In this document: piece by piece, positions 51,914 through 60,628 of the stretch
Layout: each line of letters opens with the position of its first letter
Numbering within the stretch: the first letter of the stretch is position 1
From: Veillonellaceae bacterium SB90
GTDB taxonomy: Bacteria > Bacillota > Negativicutes > Selenomonadales > Selenomonadaceae
NCBI GenBank assembly: GCA_902364065.1
Contig: CABJCJ010000007.1
Location: 41,816 to 105,815, forward strand
Reading direction: 5' to 3'
Length of the DNA stretch: 64,000 nt
Program-made: the position numbers and the translations under genes
The notes under the pieces: generated by a model
Seen by the model: the letters and a program-made list of their open reading frames with translations, nothing else
The model's database searches: none
What the model was told of the DNA's origin: nothing

Positions 51914-52870
51914 ATGGAACAGAATAAAGATCGGCTGAGCATCGATGCCGCCCGCTTATATTACGAATCCGACATGAGCCAGCAAAAAATTGCCGATGAA
52001 CTCGGCATATCGCGCCCGTCCGTTTCACGGCTTCTGCAATATGCCAAGGAGCAGGGATATGTACAGATTTCGATTATAGATCCCACAGAGCTTGGCCTTT
52101 CCCTGGCCAGCGAGCTGCGCCAGCTCTACCACTTGAAAACGGTGAAAATCGCCAATGCACCGCTCGACCATGCACGCGAGATTCGAAAAGCCTTGGGGCA
52201 GAAGGCCGCAGAATATCTCCATGAAATCGTGAAGGACCATGACATCATCGGTGTGGGCTGGGGCTCTGCCCTCTATGAGATGGCGCAGGATCTGCAGGCC
52301 AAGCCCGTCAAGGATGTCCAGGTCGTGCAGCTCAAGGGTGGCAGCAGTTACTCCAAAGTCAACACATACGCCCATGAAATCGTCACGCTCATGGCCAATG
52401 CCTTCGCAACCACGGGAACCTTCCTGCCTCTGCCCGTCATGTTCGACAACACGGAGGTCAAACGCCTCGTCGAACAGGATAAATACGTCAAGCACATCCT
52501 CGATACCGGCAAAAAAGCCAACATCGCCATTGTCACCGTCGGCCCCGCTTCTGATGAGTCCATCCTGTTCCACCTCGGCTACTACATCGGCGAACGCGAC
52601 CGCGAACTCCTGAGCCAGAAGGCCGCCGGCGACCTCTGCTCTCATTTCTACGACGACGAGGGGCATATCGTAGACAAGGAACTCGATGACCGCACGGTCG
52701 GCATCCGTCTCGATGAACTCGCCCAGAAAGAAACCCGTATTCTCGTTGCGGGCGGCAAAGAAAAACTCCGCGCCATCCACGCAGCGCTCAAGGCAGGCTA
52801 CATGAATACACTGATCACCGATCAGTACACAGCACTTGCCCTGAAAAGAATGAACACCATCTCTGCATAA
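51914..52870 (+). CDS. deoR: SorC/DeoR-type sugar-binding transcriptional regulator
   Basis: 318 aa. N-terminal HTH (AARLYYESDMSQQKIADELGISRPSVSRLLQ, typical part QQKIADELGISRPSVSRLL) and a C-terminal sugar-phosphate-binding domain (GVGWGSALYEMA, VQLKGGSS, VTVGPASDES) as in Bacillus DeoR. Effector expected to be deoxyribose 5-phosphate, the DeoC substrate. It follows deoC but has its own promoter. The gene ends at a terminator that contains parS site 4. Confidence 0.85.
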   Translation: MEQNKDRLSIDAARLYYESDMSQQKIADELGISRPSVSRLLQYAKEQGYVQISIIDPTELGLSLASELRQLYHLKTVKIANAPLDHAREIRKALGQKAAEYLHEIVKDHDIIGVGWGSALYEMAQDLQAKPVKDVQVVQLKGGSSYSKVNTYAHEIVTLMANAFATTGTFLPLPVMFDNTEVKRLVEQDKYVKHILDTGKKANIAIVTVGPASDESILFHLGYYIGERDRELLSQKAAGDLCSHFYDDEGHIVDKELDDRTVGIRLDELAQKETRILVAGGKEKLRAIHAALKAGYMNTLITDQYTALALKRMNTISA

Positions 52871-52885
52871 GAAACGCCCTTGAGC

Positions 52886-52928
52886 AAAACGCCGTTGATG
52901 TTTCACGTGAAACATCAACGGCGTTTTT
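52886..52928. terminator. 42-bp perfect palindromic terminator with parS at its centre
   Basis: Arms 52886-52906 and 52907-52927 are perfectly complementary with A4/T5 ends. The central 16 bp are parS. It separates deoR (plus) from the STAND gene (minus). Confidence 0.9.
52899..52914. other. parS site 4
   Basis: Perfect TGTTTCACGTGAAACA inside the terminator palindrome. Confidence 0.95.
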
Positions 52929-52940
52929 GTCTGCAAACTC

Positions 52941-55610
52941 CTATTCATGGATGTGAAGGGCGTCCTCTATCTTGGACAGCAAAGCTTGTGTCTGAAGCAA
53001 AGCCGATGGTTTGACCTGCTCCTGGATGGCGCATGCCTGCGTCAGATACTCTCGGGCTGCCGGCAGATTGTCCAGATCATATTCTGTTTTACCCAGCCAG
53101 AACATGATCTGAGCCGTATAGGCATGGCGTTCTCCCAGGGCGGAACGGCGAATGGACAGGCACTTCAAAAAAGCCGCTTTTGCCTGTGCATACGCTTCCT
53201 GCTGATAGTAGATCTTACCAAGGCTTTCGTAGCTCCATGCCGTTGCCGGATGGTCCGGTCCCAGGGAATTTTCTCGTATCTTGAGCCCTGCCTGAACGTA
53301 TTTCAGCGCTGTCGCATAATGCTTATCGTCTTTCCCCTTGGCCATTGTCGCATAATCATTTCCCAGCATAGTCAGAGAATCCGCAATGGTCGGATCGTCC
53401 GGCGTATAGACTTCGCGGCGCAGGTTCAGCCCCTTTTCATGCCAGGCTATCGCCTCCTCACATTTATCCTGCCGTTGATACACCGTGCCGATATTGTGAT
53501 ACGAATATGCCAGCTGCTGCTTGTTCGGCACCGGCTGCTTCTCACGGATCTCCATACCCTTTTTATAATTTTCCAGGGCTTTATCGAGATTATCCAGATT
53601 GATATAGACGATCCCGATATTATTCAAGATATCCGCATGCAATTCCGGATTGTCAATCTTATGGACATCCATGCGATTCTCGGCCAGTCGGAAGTTGTCC
53701 AGCGCCTCGGTATACTGAGAGTTCTTACGGTAAACATTGGCTAGATAGTTATAAGCTTCCACGATATCTTCATAAGGAGGATGCGCTTGTTTTTCCCACA
53801 TGTCGATAGCCGTATGGTAAGCCTTGATTGCCTCCTGATAATCCGCCAGTTTCACGGCCAGATTAGCATGCAGGCAATACGCCTGTGGCAGCAGGGTCTG
53901 ACTCGCATCATCCGCAGAAGACTTGCAGATCGATAACGCCAGATTGCACTGTCCCCAGGCCTGCCGGTACTGATGTGCCTTATAAATCACCTTTGCCTGG
54001 CGAATGAGCAGACCGGCCGAATCCTTGTCGTATAATGCACGAAACAGTTCCCCGGCACGGATCAGGATGGTACAGACATCGTGACGGTCCATGGCCTGGA
54101 TTTCTTCATTATTGTCCGCATACACACGGATTGCCGCTTCCAAGTAATCCTGACAGTCCCTGAGCGTCGGATGCAGATTCCACAAGACAGCCGTTTCAAT
54201 CAGAGGATGCAGATGGATCCGGTCGTCCTCGGCCGCCTGATGCGACTCGCGAACAATCCAGCTCTGATTGACGAGAACATTGATTGCGCTGATGCTGCAG
54301 CCATCCAGCAGGAACTCATCAAAAAAGGTCATACGGACGCCGTTGATCGAGCAAAGGGCGAGTTTCATCAGGATTTGCTTGGCCTGCTCATTCATCGCAC
54401 TGATATTGAACAAGGTCGAGATGACATTATAAATATCTTCCTGCTCATAATTATTATCTTTCTCGACCGGAATCTTCAAATCACGCGTGTCCCGTTTCTC
54501 CTTGAGCAGCTTAATCATTCTGGCAGGCGACATGGAATACTCCCGCATCGTCTTGGCGATAAGCTCAATCAGCATGGTATGTCCGGATACCATATGGCAG
54601 AGTTCCTTATACTTATCCATGTTTTTAGCAGGCAGCTCGATGGGATCTTCCTTGCGGGGACTGTAATTCAAACGGAAGAGCTCCAGTTGTTCCGCATCGC
54701 TCAACGGCTTGATGGGGACCATATACATATCTTTGTAAAGGGTCGTGTTGCGGCTCGTGATCAGCACATGCAATTCCATATCCGCGAGTTCCTCAAGGAT
54801 GCGCTGATCCTCCTCCGGCAGAACAGCCCCCATGATGTCCATATTATCGATGATCAGGAGAGCATCTTTATGGAACGTTTTCAATGCCTTCATACGAATC
54901 TGAAACCCTTCATCACCGGCTTTGTCTTCCTTCTGATATTTCTTCAAGCCCTGAAACGGAATATCCTGGATTGTCGCTTTGAGGTCCTGATGAAAATAAA
55001 CCATCTGTATCTGTTTATAGATATGATTCTTCTTGCCACGGTCTGCATAATGCAAAGCCGTCTGCGATTTGCCCAGGCCACCGATGCCACAGATAACGGC
55101 CAGACTGTATGCTTCCATCACAGAAGAAATTTTCTCCAAGAGTTCATTGCGTCCAACAAACCCCTCCGTCAGCCGGTAATTGAGCGGTGCAAAGGAAATA
55201 TCCGGAGCAGAAGCCTTGACATTGACAAGATTCGCTTGGCGTGACTCTTCAGCCCTATGCAATACCAGGTGTAAAAAAGCTTCCATGGCACCCTGCAGCC
55301 GCTCCTGCGACCGGTTCTTGTCCCGTTCCACCAAAAACGTCCGGTATGCGGCGTCAAGCTCATCATCCGTAGCCTCGCATTCCCTCAAATGCCGATAAAG
55401 CTTATGAATATACTCCGGATGTGCTTCCATACGAAATAACTTCTCGTAAAAGAATTCTTCTGTAATATCTTGGTTCAGCTGATTGCCTTCTCCGTTGATC
55501 ATCCTGGAAATATAGGATTTACTGATTGACAGAGCTTTTGCTATTTTAGTTTGAGTCACCTTTTCCTTTTTATGCAGAAACTCCATTAAAAATGGATACG
55601 TAATATACAC
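52941..55610 (-). CDS. STAND NTPase: HTH, NB-ARC-like domain and TPR repeats
   Basis: 889 aa from GTG 55610, which has AAGGAGG at 8 nt (the frame is open to 55853 without a good site). Residues 15-45 form a HTH (TQTKIAKALSISKSYISRMI). GFVGRNELL (150) leads into the NTPase: Walker A GIGGLGKS (175-182), Walker B LLIIDNMD (251-258), sensor-like LITSRN (283-288), then the winged-helix/arm region. From about residue 600 come eight or more TPRs (EAIKAYHTAIDMW, YHNIGTVYQRQDKCEEAIAW). STAND proteins oligomerise on sensing a trigger. Divergent from two small genes with a repeat operator between. Probably an accessory defence or signalling locus. Confidence 0.82.
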   Translation of the reverse strand: MYITYPFLMEFLHKKEKVTQTKIAKALSISKSYISRMINGEGNQLNQDITEEFFYEKLFRMEAHPEYIHKLYRHLRECEATDDELDAAYRTFLVERDKNRSQERLQGAMEAFLHLVLHRAEESRQANLVNVKASAPDISFAPLNYRLTEGFVGRNELLEKISSVMEAYSLAVICGIGGLGKSQTALHYADRGKKNHIYKQIQMVYFHQDLKATIQDIPFQGLKKYQKEDKAGDEGFQIRMKALKTFHKDALLIIDNMDIMGAVLPEEDQRILEELADMELHVLITSRNTTLYKDMYMVPIKPLSDAEQLELFRLNYSPRKEDPIELPAKNMDKYKELCHMVSGHTMLIELIAKTMREYSMSPARMIKLLKEKRDTRDLKIPVEKDNNYEQEDIYNVISTLFNISAMNEQAKQILMKLALCSINGVRMTFFDEFLLDGCSISAINVLVNQSWIVRESHQAAEDDRIHLHPLIETAVLWNLHPTLRDCQDYLEAAIRVYADNNEEIQAMDRHDVCTILIRAGELFRALYDKDSAGLLIRQAKVIYKAHQYRQAWGQCNLALSICKSSADDASQTLLPQAYCLHANLAVKLADYQEAIKAYHTAIDMWEKQAHPPYEDIVEAYNYLANVYRKNSQYTEALDNFRLAENRMDVHKIDNPELHADILNNIGIVYINLDNLDKALENYKKGMEIREKQPVPNKQQLAYSYHNIGTVYQRQDKCEEAIAWHEKGLNLRREVYTPDDPTIADSLTMLGNDYATMAKGKDDKHYATALKYVQAGLKIRENSLGPDHPATAWSYESLGKIYYQQEAYAQAKAAFLKCLSIRRSALGERHAYTAQIMFWLGKTEYDLDNLPAAREYLTQACAIQEQVKPSALLQTQALLSKIEDALHIHE

Positions 55611-55650
55611 ACCAGATTCCTCCTTGAAATACTTCGTCGACAAAGGTAGA

Positions 55651-55758
55651 TTTCTGCAATTTCCCGCAACATTCCTGCAACATTTCTGCAACTGGAGAAA
55701 ATATTGTTGCACACGAAAAATGCATCGAAAAAGCATCGCGTTTGACTCGGCCTGCAAC
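55651..55758. promoter_or_regulatory. Helically phased direct repeats in the divergent STAND/effector promoter
   Basis: GCAA cores of YCYGCAA repeats fall at 55656, 55666, 55677 and 55688, that is 10-11 bp apart, so all face one side of the helix. A further CCTGCAAC is at 55751 and an inverted TGTTGC at 55705. They lie between the two divergent start codons. The likely reader is the HTH of the STAND protein. Confidence 0.65.
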
Positions 55759-55817
55759 GACAAAAATCGTATCATAAAGACAACAAAGAGATACGGGCTG
55801 TGGAAAGGAGCACGACC

Positions 55818-56072
55818 ATGAAACAGGAACAACAAAAGAGCTTTCGTCAGCAACTAAAAATCATGTTCAAAGGTTACCGCCATCTGACCCGAAAGCTGAG
55901 CCGGCAGCTTGCCCAGCTCGGCTTCACGCTGGAAAACGGCAGGACCCACTACAAGATTTACTATGGCGAAGATCACCAGCACGCCGTAATCATCAGCAAG
56001 ACCTCTTCCGATTACCGTGCGGGAATGAATATCTGCCGTCAGCTTTATACACTCGTACCGGCCCATCCATAA
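55818..56072 (+). CDS. Small HicA-like protein of the STAND locus
   Basis: 84 aa. After a basic N terminus (about 25 residues) comes a compact domain, LAQLGFTLENGRTHYKIYY...AVIISKTSSDYRAGMNICR, whose pattern (LGF, then a His in THYK, then two strands and a helix) recalls the HicA dsRBD-like mRNA-interferase fold; His44 would be the key residue. No HicB partner is present. ATG 55818 follows AAAGGAGC. It is 38 bp upstream of the effector-like gene and probably co-transcribed. The HicA relation is weak and based on pattern only. Confidence 0.5.
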   Translation: MKQEQQKSFRQQLKIMFKGYRHLTRKLSRQLAQLGFTLENGRTHYKIYYGEDHQHAVIISKTSSDYRAGMNICRQLYTLVPAHP

Positions 56073-56110
56073 GCCGGTCCGGGGATCACAATAAACAGGA
56101 GGAATACATC

Positions 56111-57208
56111 ATGAAAAACGAAATGAATTCTATCTATGCAGGGGCAGTCGGTACGGCGAAAAACGCCAAGGCCGTGCATCAGGCAGTCCGGAAAATGCGG
56201 GCCTTTGAACAGGCCCAGGAGGAGTTGTCCGGCCTGAATACGCTGCGGGGTGGCAGCAAGGGATTCAAGGGTTTTGTCGGAGAAAGCCTGGAGGCTGCTG
56301 AATCCTCAGCCCGCGGGCGCACGACCATCGTCCTGAACAATAACGGGATTGCCGACCTGAAGCATCTCAAGACGAACGGGAAAGCTGCCTTCCAGCAGGT
56401 GAAGATCGGCTACAAGCCCGGACAGATTGATTTTGCACGCTATAAGGGACAGACCATCGTCGTCGATAAGGGTAACCCCTATTTCCGCACGCTGAAAGCA
56501 GAAGCAGCAAAATCCGGCGTAAAAGTGGTCGAAGGCCATGTCACGGAACAGGAAGCCAGGTTCTGGGCTGACGCCATGCAGCTGGAAACCAAGGTAACCG
56601 GCAAGACGAATGCAACCGTCGTACCCAAGTTTTACCAGTCGGCCAAAACTGCAGCGGCCGCACATCGTGCCGGCGTATCGGCGGCCAAGTCCGGCGCAGC
56701 AGCCGGCGCAGGATTCAGCCTGGGCAAGAATATCGTACAGGTGGTCAAGGGCAATAAGACGGTTTCAGAAGCCGCCGGCGATGTAATCGTCGATACGGCA
56801 GAAGCCGGTGCGATCAGCTACGGTGCCGGTGCCGCAGGCAGTCTGATGGCCAGTACGGAAATCGGTGCGGCCGCACTCGAGACGGCCAGTACGGCAGGAG
56901 CGGTAATTTCCAGCGCGCCTGTGATCAGCTCAGCAGTCAATGCCGGAACGGCAATCACAGGAGCGATTGGCGGAGCTGGTGCTTCGGCGGCTGCAGCCGC
57001 GACGGGAGCCGTAACCAGTGCCGTCACCTCCGCTGCTGCCGCTGCTTCAAGCGTCGCGGCGGGGACAGCAGCCGCCGGTGCCGTCGGTGCCATCGGGTCC
57101 GGGGCCGTAGCTGGTGCGGCCGCCATCGGTGCCGCAGCCGTAGCAGCTGCACCCGTTCTGATCGTCGGCGGCCTGATTGGCGGCCTGATCAGCCTCTTTG
57201 ATGACTGA
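56111..57208 (+). CDS. Putative effector: small N-terminal domain plus long Gly/Ala-rich glycine-zipper region
   Basis: 365 aa. Residues 50-165 form a compact domain with KGFVGE (Glu58), IADLKHL (Asp82) and QQVKIG (Gln96, Lys98), a spacing compatible with a PD-(D/E)xK-like nuclease core. From about residue 180 the protein is almost only Ala, Gly, Ser, Val, Thr and Ile, with GxxxG zippers, ending in APVLIVGGLIGGLISLFDD, as in pore-forming or membrane-inserting proteins. No signal peptide. AGGAGG precedes ATG 56111. I do not recognise the family. Confidence 0.55.
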   Translation: MKNEMNSIYAGAVGTAKNAKAVHQAVRKMRAFEQAQEELSGLNTLRGGSKGFKGFVGESLEAAESSARGRTTIVLNNNGIADLKHLKTNGKAAFQQVKIGYKPGQIDFARYKGQTIVVDKGNPYFRTLKAEAAKSGVKVVEGHVTEQEARFWADAMQLETKVTGKTNATVVPKFYQSAKTAAAAHRAGVSAAKSGAAAGAGFSLGKNIVQVVKGNKTVSEAAGDVIVDTAEAGAISYGAGAAGSLMASTEIGAAALETASTAGAVISSAPVISSAVNAGTAITGAIGGAGASAAAAATGAVTSAVTSAAAAASSVAAGTAAAGAVGAIGSGAVAGAAAIGAAAVAAAPVLIVGGLIGGLISLFDD

Positions 57209-57492
57209 GAATATTTGCCCGCAAAAAATCCGTGACCTGTGATTTTTACCTCACGCCCTATCCGCTTTCCTCTTTATCCAGTATGATTTCCATCTTATAA
57301 GGCAATGCAACATATATCATAAATTTTTAGTATTTTATATTTCTGAAAAATAAGTATATAATATGATTAAATGATAACAAATATTGAAATGAAGTGAATA
57401 TCAAAATTTGATAAATGTCACACAGACGTTTTGGCGGTTTCCGCTGCACAAGCATATTCCCTTCATCCTTGAATGGAAAGGCGGGATTGGAC
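57209..57492 (+). promoter_or_regulatory. AT-rich intergenic region upstream of ndh
   Basis: No gene is seen. The segment 57300-57410 is strikingly AT-rich against the flanks and contains TATAAT (about 57356) as the likely -10 for the NDH-2 gene. No clear terminator follows the 56111 gene. Confidence 0.4.
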
Positions 57493-58839
57493 ATGAAAGA
57501 ACGGCCGCGTGTCGTCATCCTCGGTGGGGGTATCGGCGGCATCAAAGCAGCACAGCAACTAGCCAATCAGCCGTTGGATGTGCTGATCATCGATCACAAC
57601 AACTACCAGGTCTTCCAGCCGCTCCTTTATCAAGTAGCGACATCGATGCTTTCGACGGATGAGGTCGTCTACCCCATTCGTGGGTTCTTCAAAAAAGCAA
57701 ATAACGTCGATTTCCTTTTAGCAGAAGTCCATGGCATCCAGCAAAAAGAAAAAATCGTCAAGACGAGTCACGGGGATGTTCCCTACGACTATCTCATCAT
57801 CGCTCTTGGCTCAACACCAAATTTCTTCGGCAACGAAGAAGTAGAGCGCAACGCATTCCCATTGAAGACCCTGCAGGACGCGATTCGCATCCGCAGCCAT
57901 CTTTTAAGTGTCTTTGAAGAAGCTTCTGCTGAGACAGACCCTGAAAAGCGCAAGGCTCTGCTGACCTTTGTCTTTGTCGGCGCTGGCCCAATTGGTGTTG
58001 AAGGTGCCGGCGGTGTATCCGAGCTCGTTTACGATGTCCTGCAGAAAGAGTTTCACCATATTGACTTTGATGAAGTCAACATCCATCTGATTGGCGCTGA
58101 TAGATGCGTGCTCAGCATGATGTCCGAAAAGCTCCGCACAGAGACGCTCAAGGTCCTGCAGAAAAAACGTATTGATGTACAGTGCTCCATGCTCGTGACG
58201 GGCTACGACGGGAAGACGCTTTTCTACCGTCCGATGAATGCTCCAAAAGATGCGTCATGCTCCACGATCAAGACTAAAACGGTTGTCTGGTCGGCAGGTG
58301 TACGCCCTGTGGACTGTCTCAGCAGCTTTGCATGCGAAAAAGACCGCGACAAACGCCTGCTCATCGATGATACGATTCGTGTCCCAGGCATGCAGGATAT
58401 CTTTGCTATTGGAGACTGCTCAAGCTATACGCTGCCTGGTGAACAGCGTCCTCTGCCGACGCTTGCGCCCGTTGCGCTGGCTGAAGGAGAGCTCGCCGCC
58501 AAGAACATCCTGCATGATGTACGCGGGGAAGAAATGGAACATCTCCATTACAAGAGCAAAGGCGTCATGGCCATCATCGGTAACAGTGAAGCCGTCATGG
58601 AAGCTGGCCCTCTGCGCGGCCGCGGCTTTCTCGCCTGGTCGGCCTGGCTCTGGATTCATCTGCTCACGAAAGCAGGGTTCCATGCCAATATCTCCGTCAC
58701 GTTTAAATGGATTTTCAATTATCTTTCGGGGACACGACTTGGGCGCCTGATCACTCGTCCTGAATTGCAAGGCCTGCCTGAATCCATAAAAAATGCTCCA
58801 GGAGTAAAAGATGCCGGAGCAGAGAAACAAGCATCGTAA
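57493..58839 (+). CDS. ndh: Type II NADH:quinone oxidoreductase (NDH-2)
   Basis: 448 aa from ATG 57493 (GGCGGG-like site; the frame opens earlier at 57415). FAD-binding ILGGGIGGIKAAQQL at the N terminus, NAD-binding FVFVGAGPIGVEGAGG at about 165, DIFAIGDCSSY near 325, and a C-terminal amphipathic/hydrophobic part (FLAWSAWLWIHLL) for membrane attachment. Passes electrons from NADH to menaquinone without pumping protons, which agrees with menaquinone genes at 0-1.4 kb. The codon choice looks less GC-rich than in neighbouring genes. Followed 71 bp later by an aldehyde dehydrogenase. Confidence 0.88.
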   Translation: MKERPRVVILGGGIGGIKAAQQLANQPLDVLIIDHNNYQVFQPLLYQVATSMLSTDEVVYPIRGFFKKANNVDFLLAEVHGIQQKEKIVKTSHGDVPYDYLIIALGSTPNFFGNEEVERNAFPLKTLQDAIRIRSHLLSVFEEASAETDPEKRKALLTFVFVGAGPIGVEGAGGVSELVYDVLQKEFHHIDFDEVNIHLIGADRCVLSMMSEKLRTETLKVLQKKRIDVQCSMLVTGYDGKTLFYRPMNAPKDASCSTIKTKTVVWSAGVRPVDCLSSFACEKDRDKRLLIDDTIRVPGMQDIFAIGDCSSYTLPGEQRPLPTLAPVALAEGELAAKNILHDVRGEEMEHLHYKSKGVMAIIGNSEAVMEAGPLRGRGFLAWSAWLWIHLLTKAGFHANISVTFKWIFNYLSGTRLGRLITRPELQGLPESIKNAPGVKDAGAEKQAS

Positions 58840-58910
58840 TGCACGTAAAGTAAAAAGCTTTTATATAAAGAAGATTTACTCTTCAATCCAGATATATAGG
58901 AGGGATTCAC

Positions 58911-60401
58911 ATGATTCCAGATACGAAACTGAACAGTCAGTATGCCCTTTTCATCGACGGGGCCTGGCGTCCATCAGCCGATGGCAAGACATTTGATACT
59001 TTTTGCCCTGCGACTGGTGACAAGCTTGCCAGATGCGCAGAAGCTACGCCGCAAGATGTCGATGCTGCCGTAGACGCAGCCTGGAAAGCCTTTGCCACAT
59101 GGAAGAAGACCACGGTCAAAGAGCGTGCCACCCTTCTCAATAAGATTGCCGACGTCATCGATGCGCATACGGACGAGCTTGCTCTCATCGAGACCCTCGA
59201 CAATGGCAAACCCATCCGCGAGACAAAGAATGTCGATGTGCCACTTGCCGCTGCCCATTTCCGTTATTTTGCCGGCTGCATCCTCGCCGAGGAAGGCTCT
59301 GCCACAATGCTCGATAATACGACCATGAGCATCATCTTGCGTGAACCGATTGGCGTTGTCGGCCAGATTGTACCGTGGAACTTCCCTTTCCTCATGGCAG
59401 CGTGGAAACTCGCACCGGTACTCGCAAGCGGCTGCTGCACGATCCTGAAGCCGTCAAAGACGACCTCCCTTTCCGTGCTGTACTTTGCCGATCTCATCAA
59501 GGATATCCTGCCTCCAGGTGTCTTCAACGTCATCACGGGCGCAGGCTCAAAAGCCGGTCAGTACATGCTCGACCACAAGGGCTTCTGCAAACTGGCATTC
59601 ACAGGCTCAACAGAAGTCGGTCTTTCCGTTGCCAAAGCTGCGGCCAAAAAACTCATTCCGGCCACGCTTGAACTCGGTGGCAAATCTGCGAACATCTTCT
59701 TCGCGGATTGCGACCTCGAACAAGCTTATGATGGTGCCCAACTCGGCATCCTCTTCAATCAGGGGCAGGTCTGCTGCGCGGGTTCGCGCATCTTCGTTCA
59801 GGAGGATATCTATGACGAATTTGTAGCAGAACTCGCCAACCGCTTCAACAAAGTCAAGATTGGCCTGCCGTGGAAGGAAGACACGCAACTCGGTGCGACT
59901 ATCTATAAATCTCAGCTCGATAAAGTCCTCTCCTATGTCGAACTCGCTAAAAAAGAAGGTGCGACCATCGCCTGTGGCGGTGAGCAGGCAACTGACGGTG
60001 TACTCAAGAACGGCTTCTTCATAAAGCCGACACTCATCACAAATGCCACGAACGATATGCGCATTGCCCGCGAAGAGATTTTCGGGCCTGTCGCCGTTGT
60101 CATCAAATTCAAAACGGAAGAAGAAGTGGTTAAAATGGCCAATGACAGCGATTACGGTCTTGGCGGCGCTGTCTGGACACAGGATATCAACCGTGCATTC
60201 CGTGTCGCCAACGCTATCGAGACAGGCCGCGTATGGATCAACACATACAACCAGATCCCTGAAGGCTCGCCGTTTGGCGGCTACAAGCAGTCCGGTATCG
60301 GACGCGAGACACACAAAGTCATCCTTGAACACTACACGCAGATGAAGAACATCCTCATCAATCTCTCGGGACAGCCATCCGGCTTCTACCCGCAGAAATA
60401 A
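58911..60401 (+). CDS. NAD(P)-dependent aldehyde dehydrogenase
   Basis: 496 aa. Cofactor site IVPWNFPFLMAAWKLAPVLA (shown in part), FTGSTEVG, general base Glu in LELGGKSANI and catalytic Cys in NQGQVCCAGSRIFV, as in the class 1/2 ALDH family. Ends with the usual IGRETHKVILEHYTQMK. Together with NDH-2 it may oxidise an aldehyde and pass the electrons on. AGGAGGG precedes ATG 58911. The substrate is unknown. Confidence 0.92.
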   Translation: MIPDTKLNSQYALFIDGAWRPSADGKTFDTFCPATGDKLARCAEATPQDVDAAVDAAWKAFATWKKTTVKERATLLNKIADVIDAHTDELALIETLDNGKPIRETKNVDVPLAAAHFRYFAGCILAEEGSATMLDNTTMSIILREPIGVVGQIVPWNFPFLMAAWKLAPVLASGCCTILKPSKTTSLSVLYFADLIKDILPPGVFNVITGAGSKAGQYMLDHKGFCKLAFTGSTEVGLSVAKAAAKKLIPATLELGGKSANIFFADCDLEQAYDGAQLGILFNQGQVCCAGSRIFVQEDIYDEFVAELANRFNKVKIGLPWKEDTQLGATIYKSQLDKVLSYVELAKKEGATIACGGEQATDGVLKNGFFIKPTLITNATNDMRIAREEIFGPVAVVIKFKTEEEVVKMANDSDYGLGGAVWTQDINRAFRVANAIETGRVWINTYNQIPEGSPFGGYKQSGIGRETHKVILEHYTQMKNILINLSGQPSGFYPQK

Positions 60402-60457
60402 AACACCTCCACTCCTTGGCTTATCACATTCCCATCCTGCTTTTCCTCACATACAGC

Positions 60458-60488
60458 AAAAGGCTGCCGCAAGTCCGGCAGCCTTTTG
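60458..60488 (+). terminator. Terminator of ndh/ALDH transcript
   Basis: 12-bp stem AAAAGGCTGCCG / CGGCAGCCTTTT. Confidence 0.85.
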
Positions 60489-60551
60489 CATGTCCAGAAG
60501 CCACATAGGATCAAGGCCCTGTACCCTACAGATTGGATTATTACAAAATTC

Positions 60552-60579
60552 TTGCGTGTTTTCTCATTTGCGATACAAT
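60552..60579 (+). promoter_or_regulatory. Promoter of the LPP20-like gene
   Basis: TTGCGT (60552-60557), 16 bp, TACAAT (60574-60579). Confidence 0.55.
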
Positions 60580-60628
60580 AAAAGAAAGACACAGATATAT
60601 GCAATCTATGAGAAATGAGGCGATTTTG

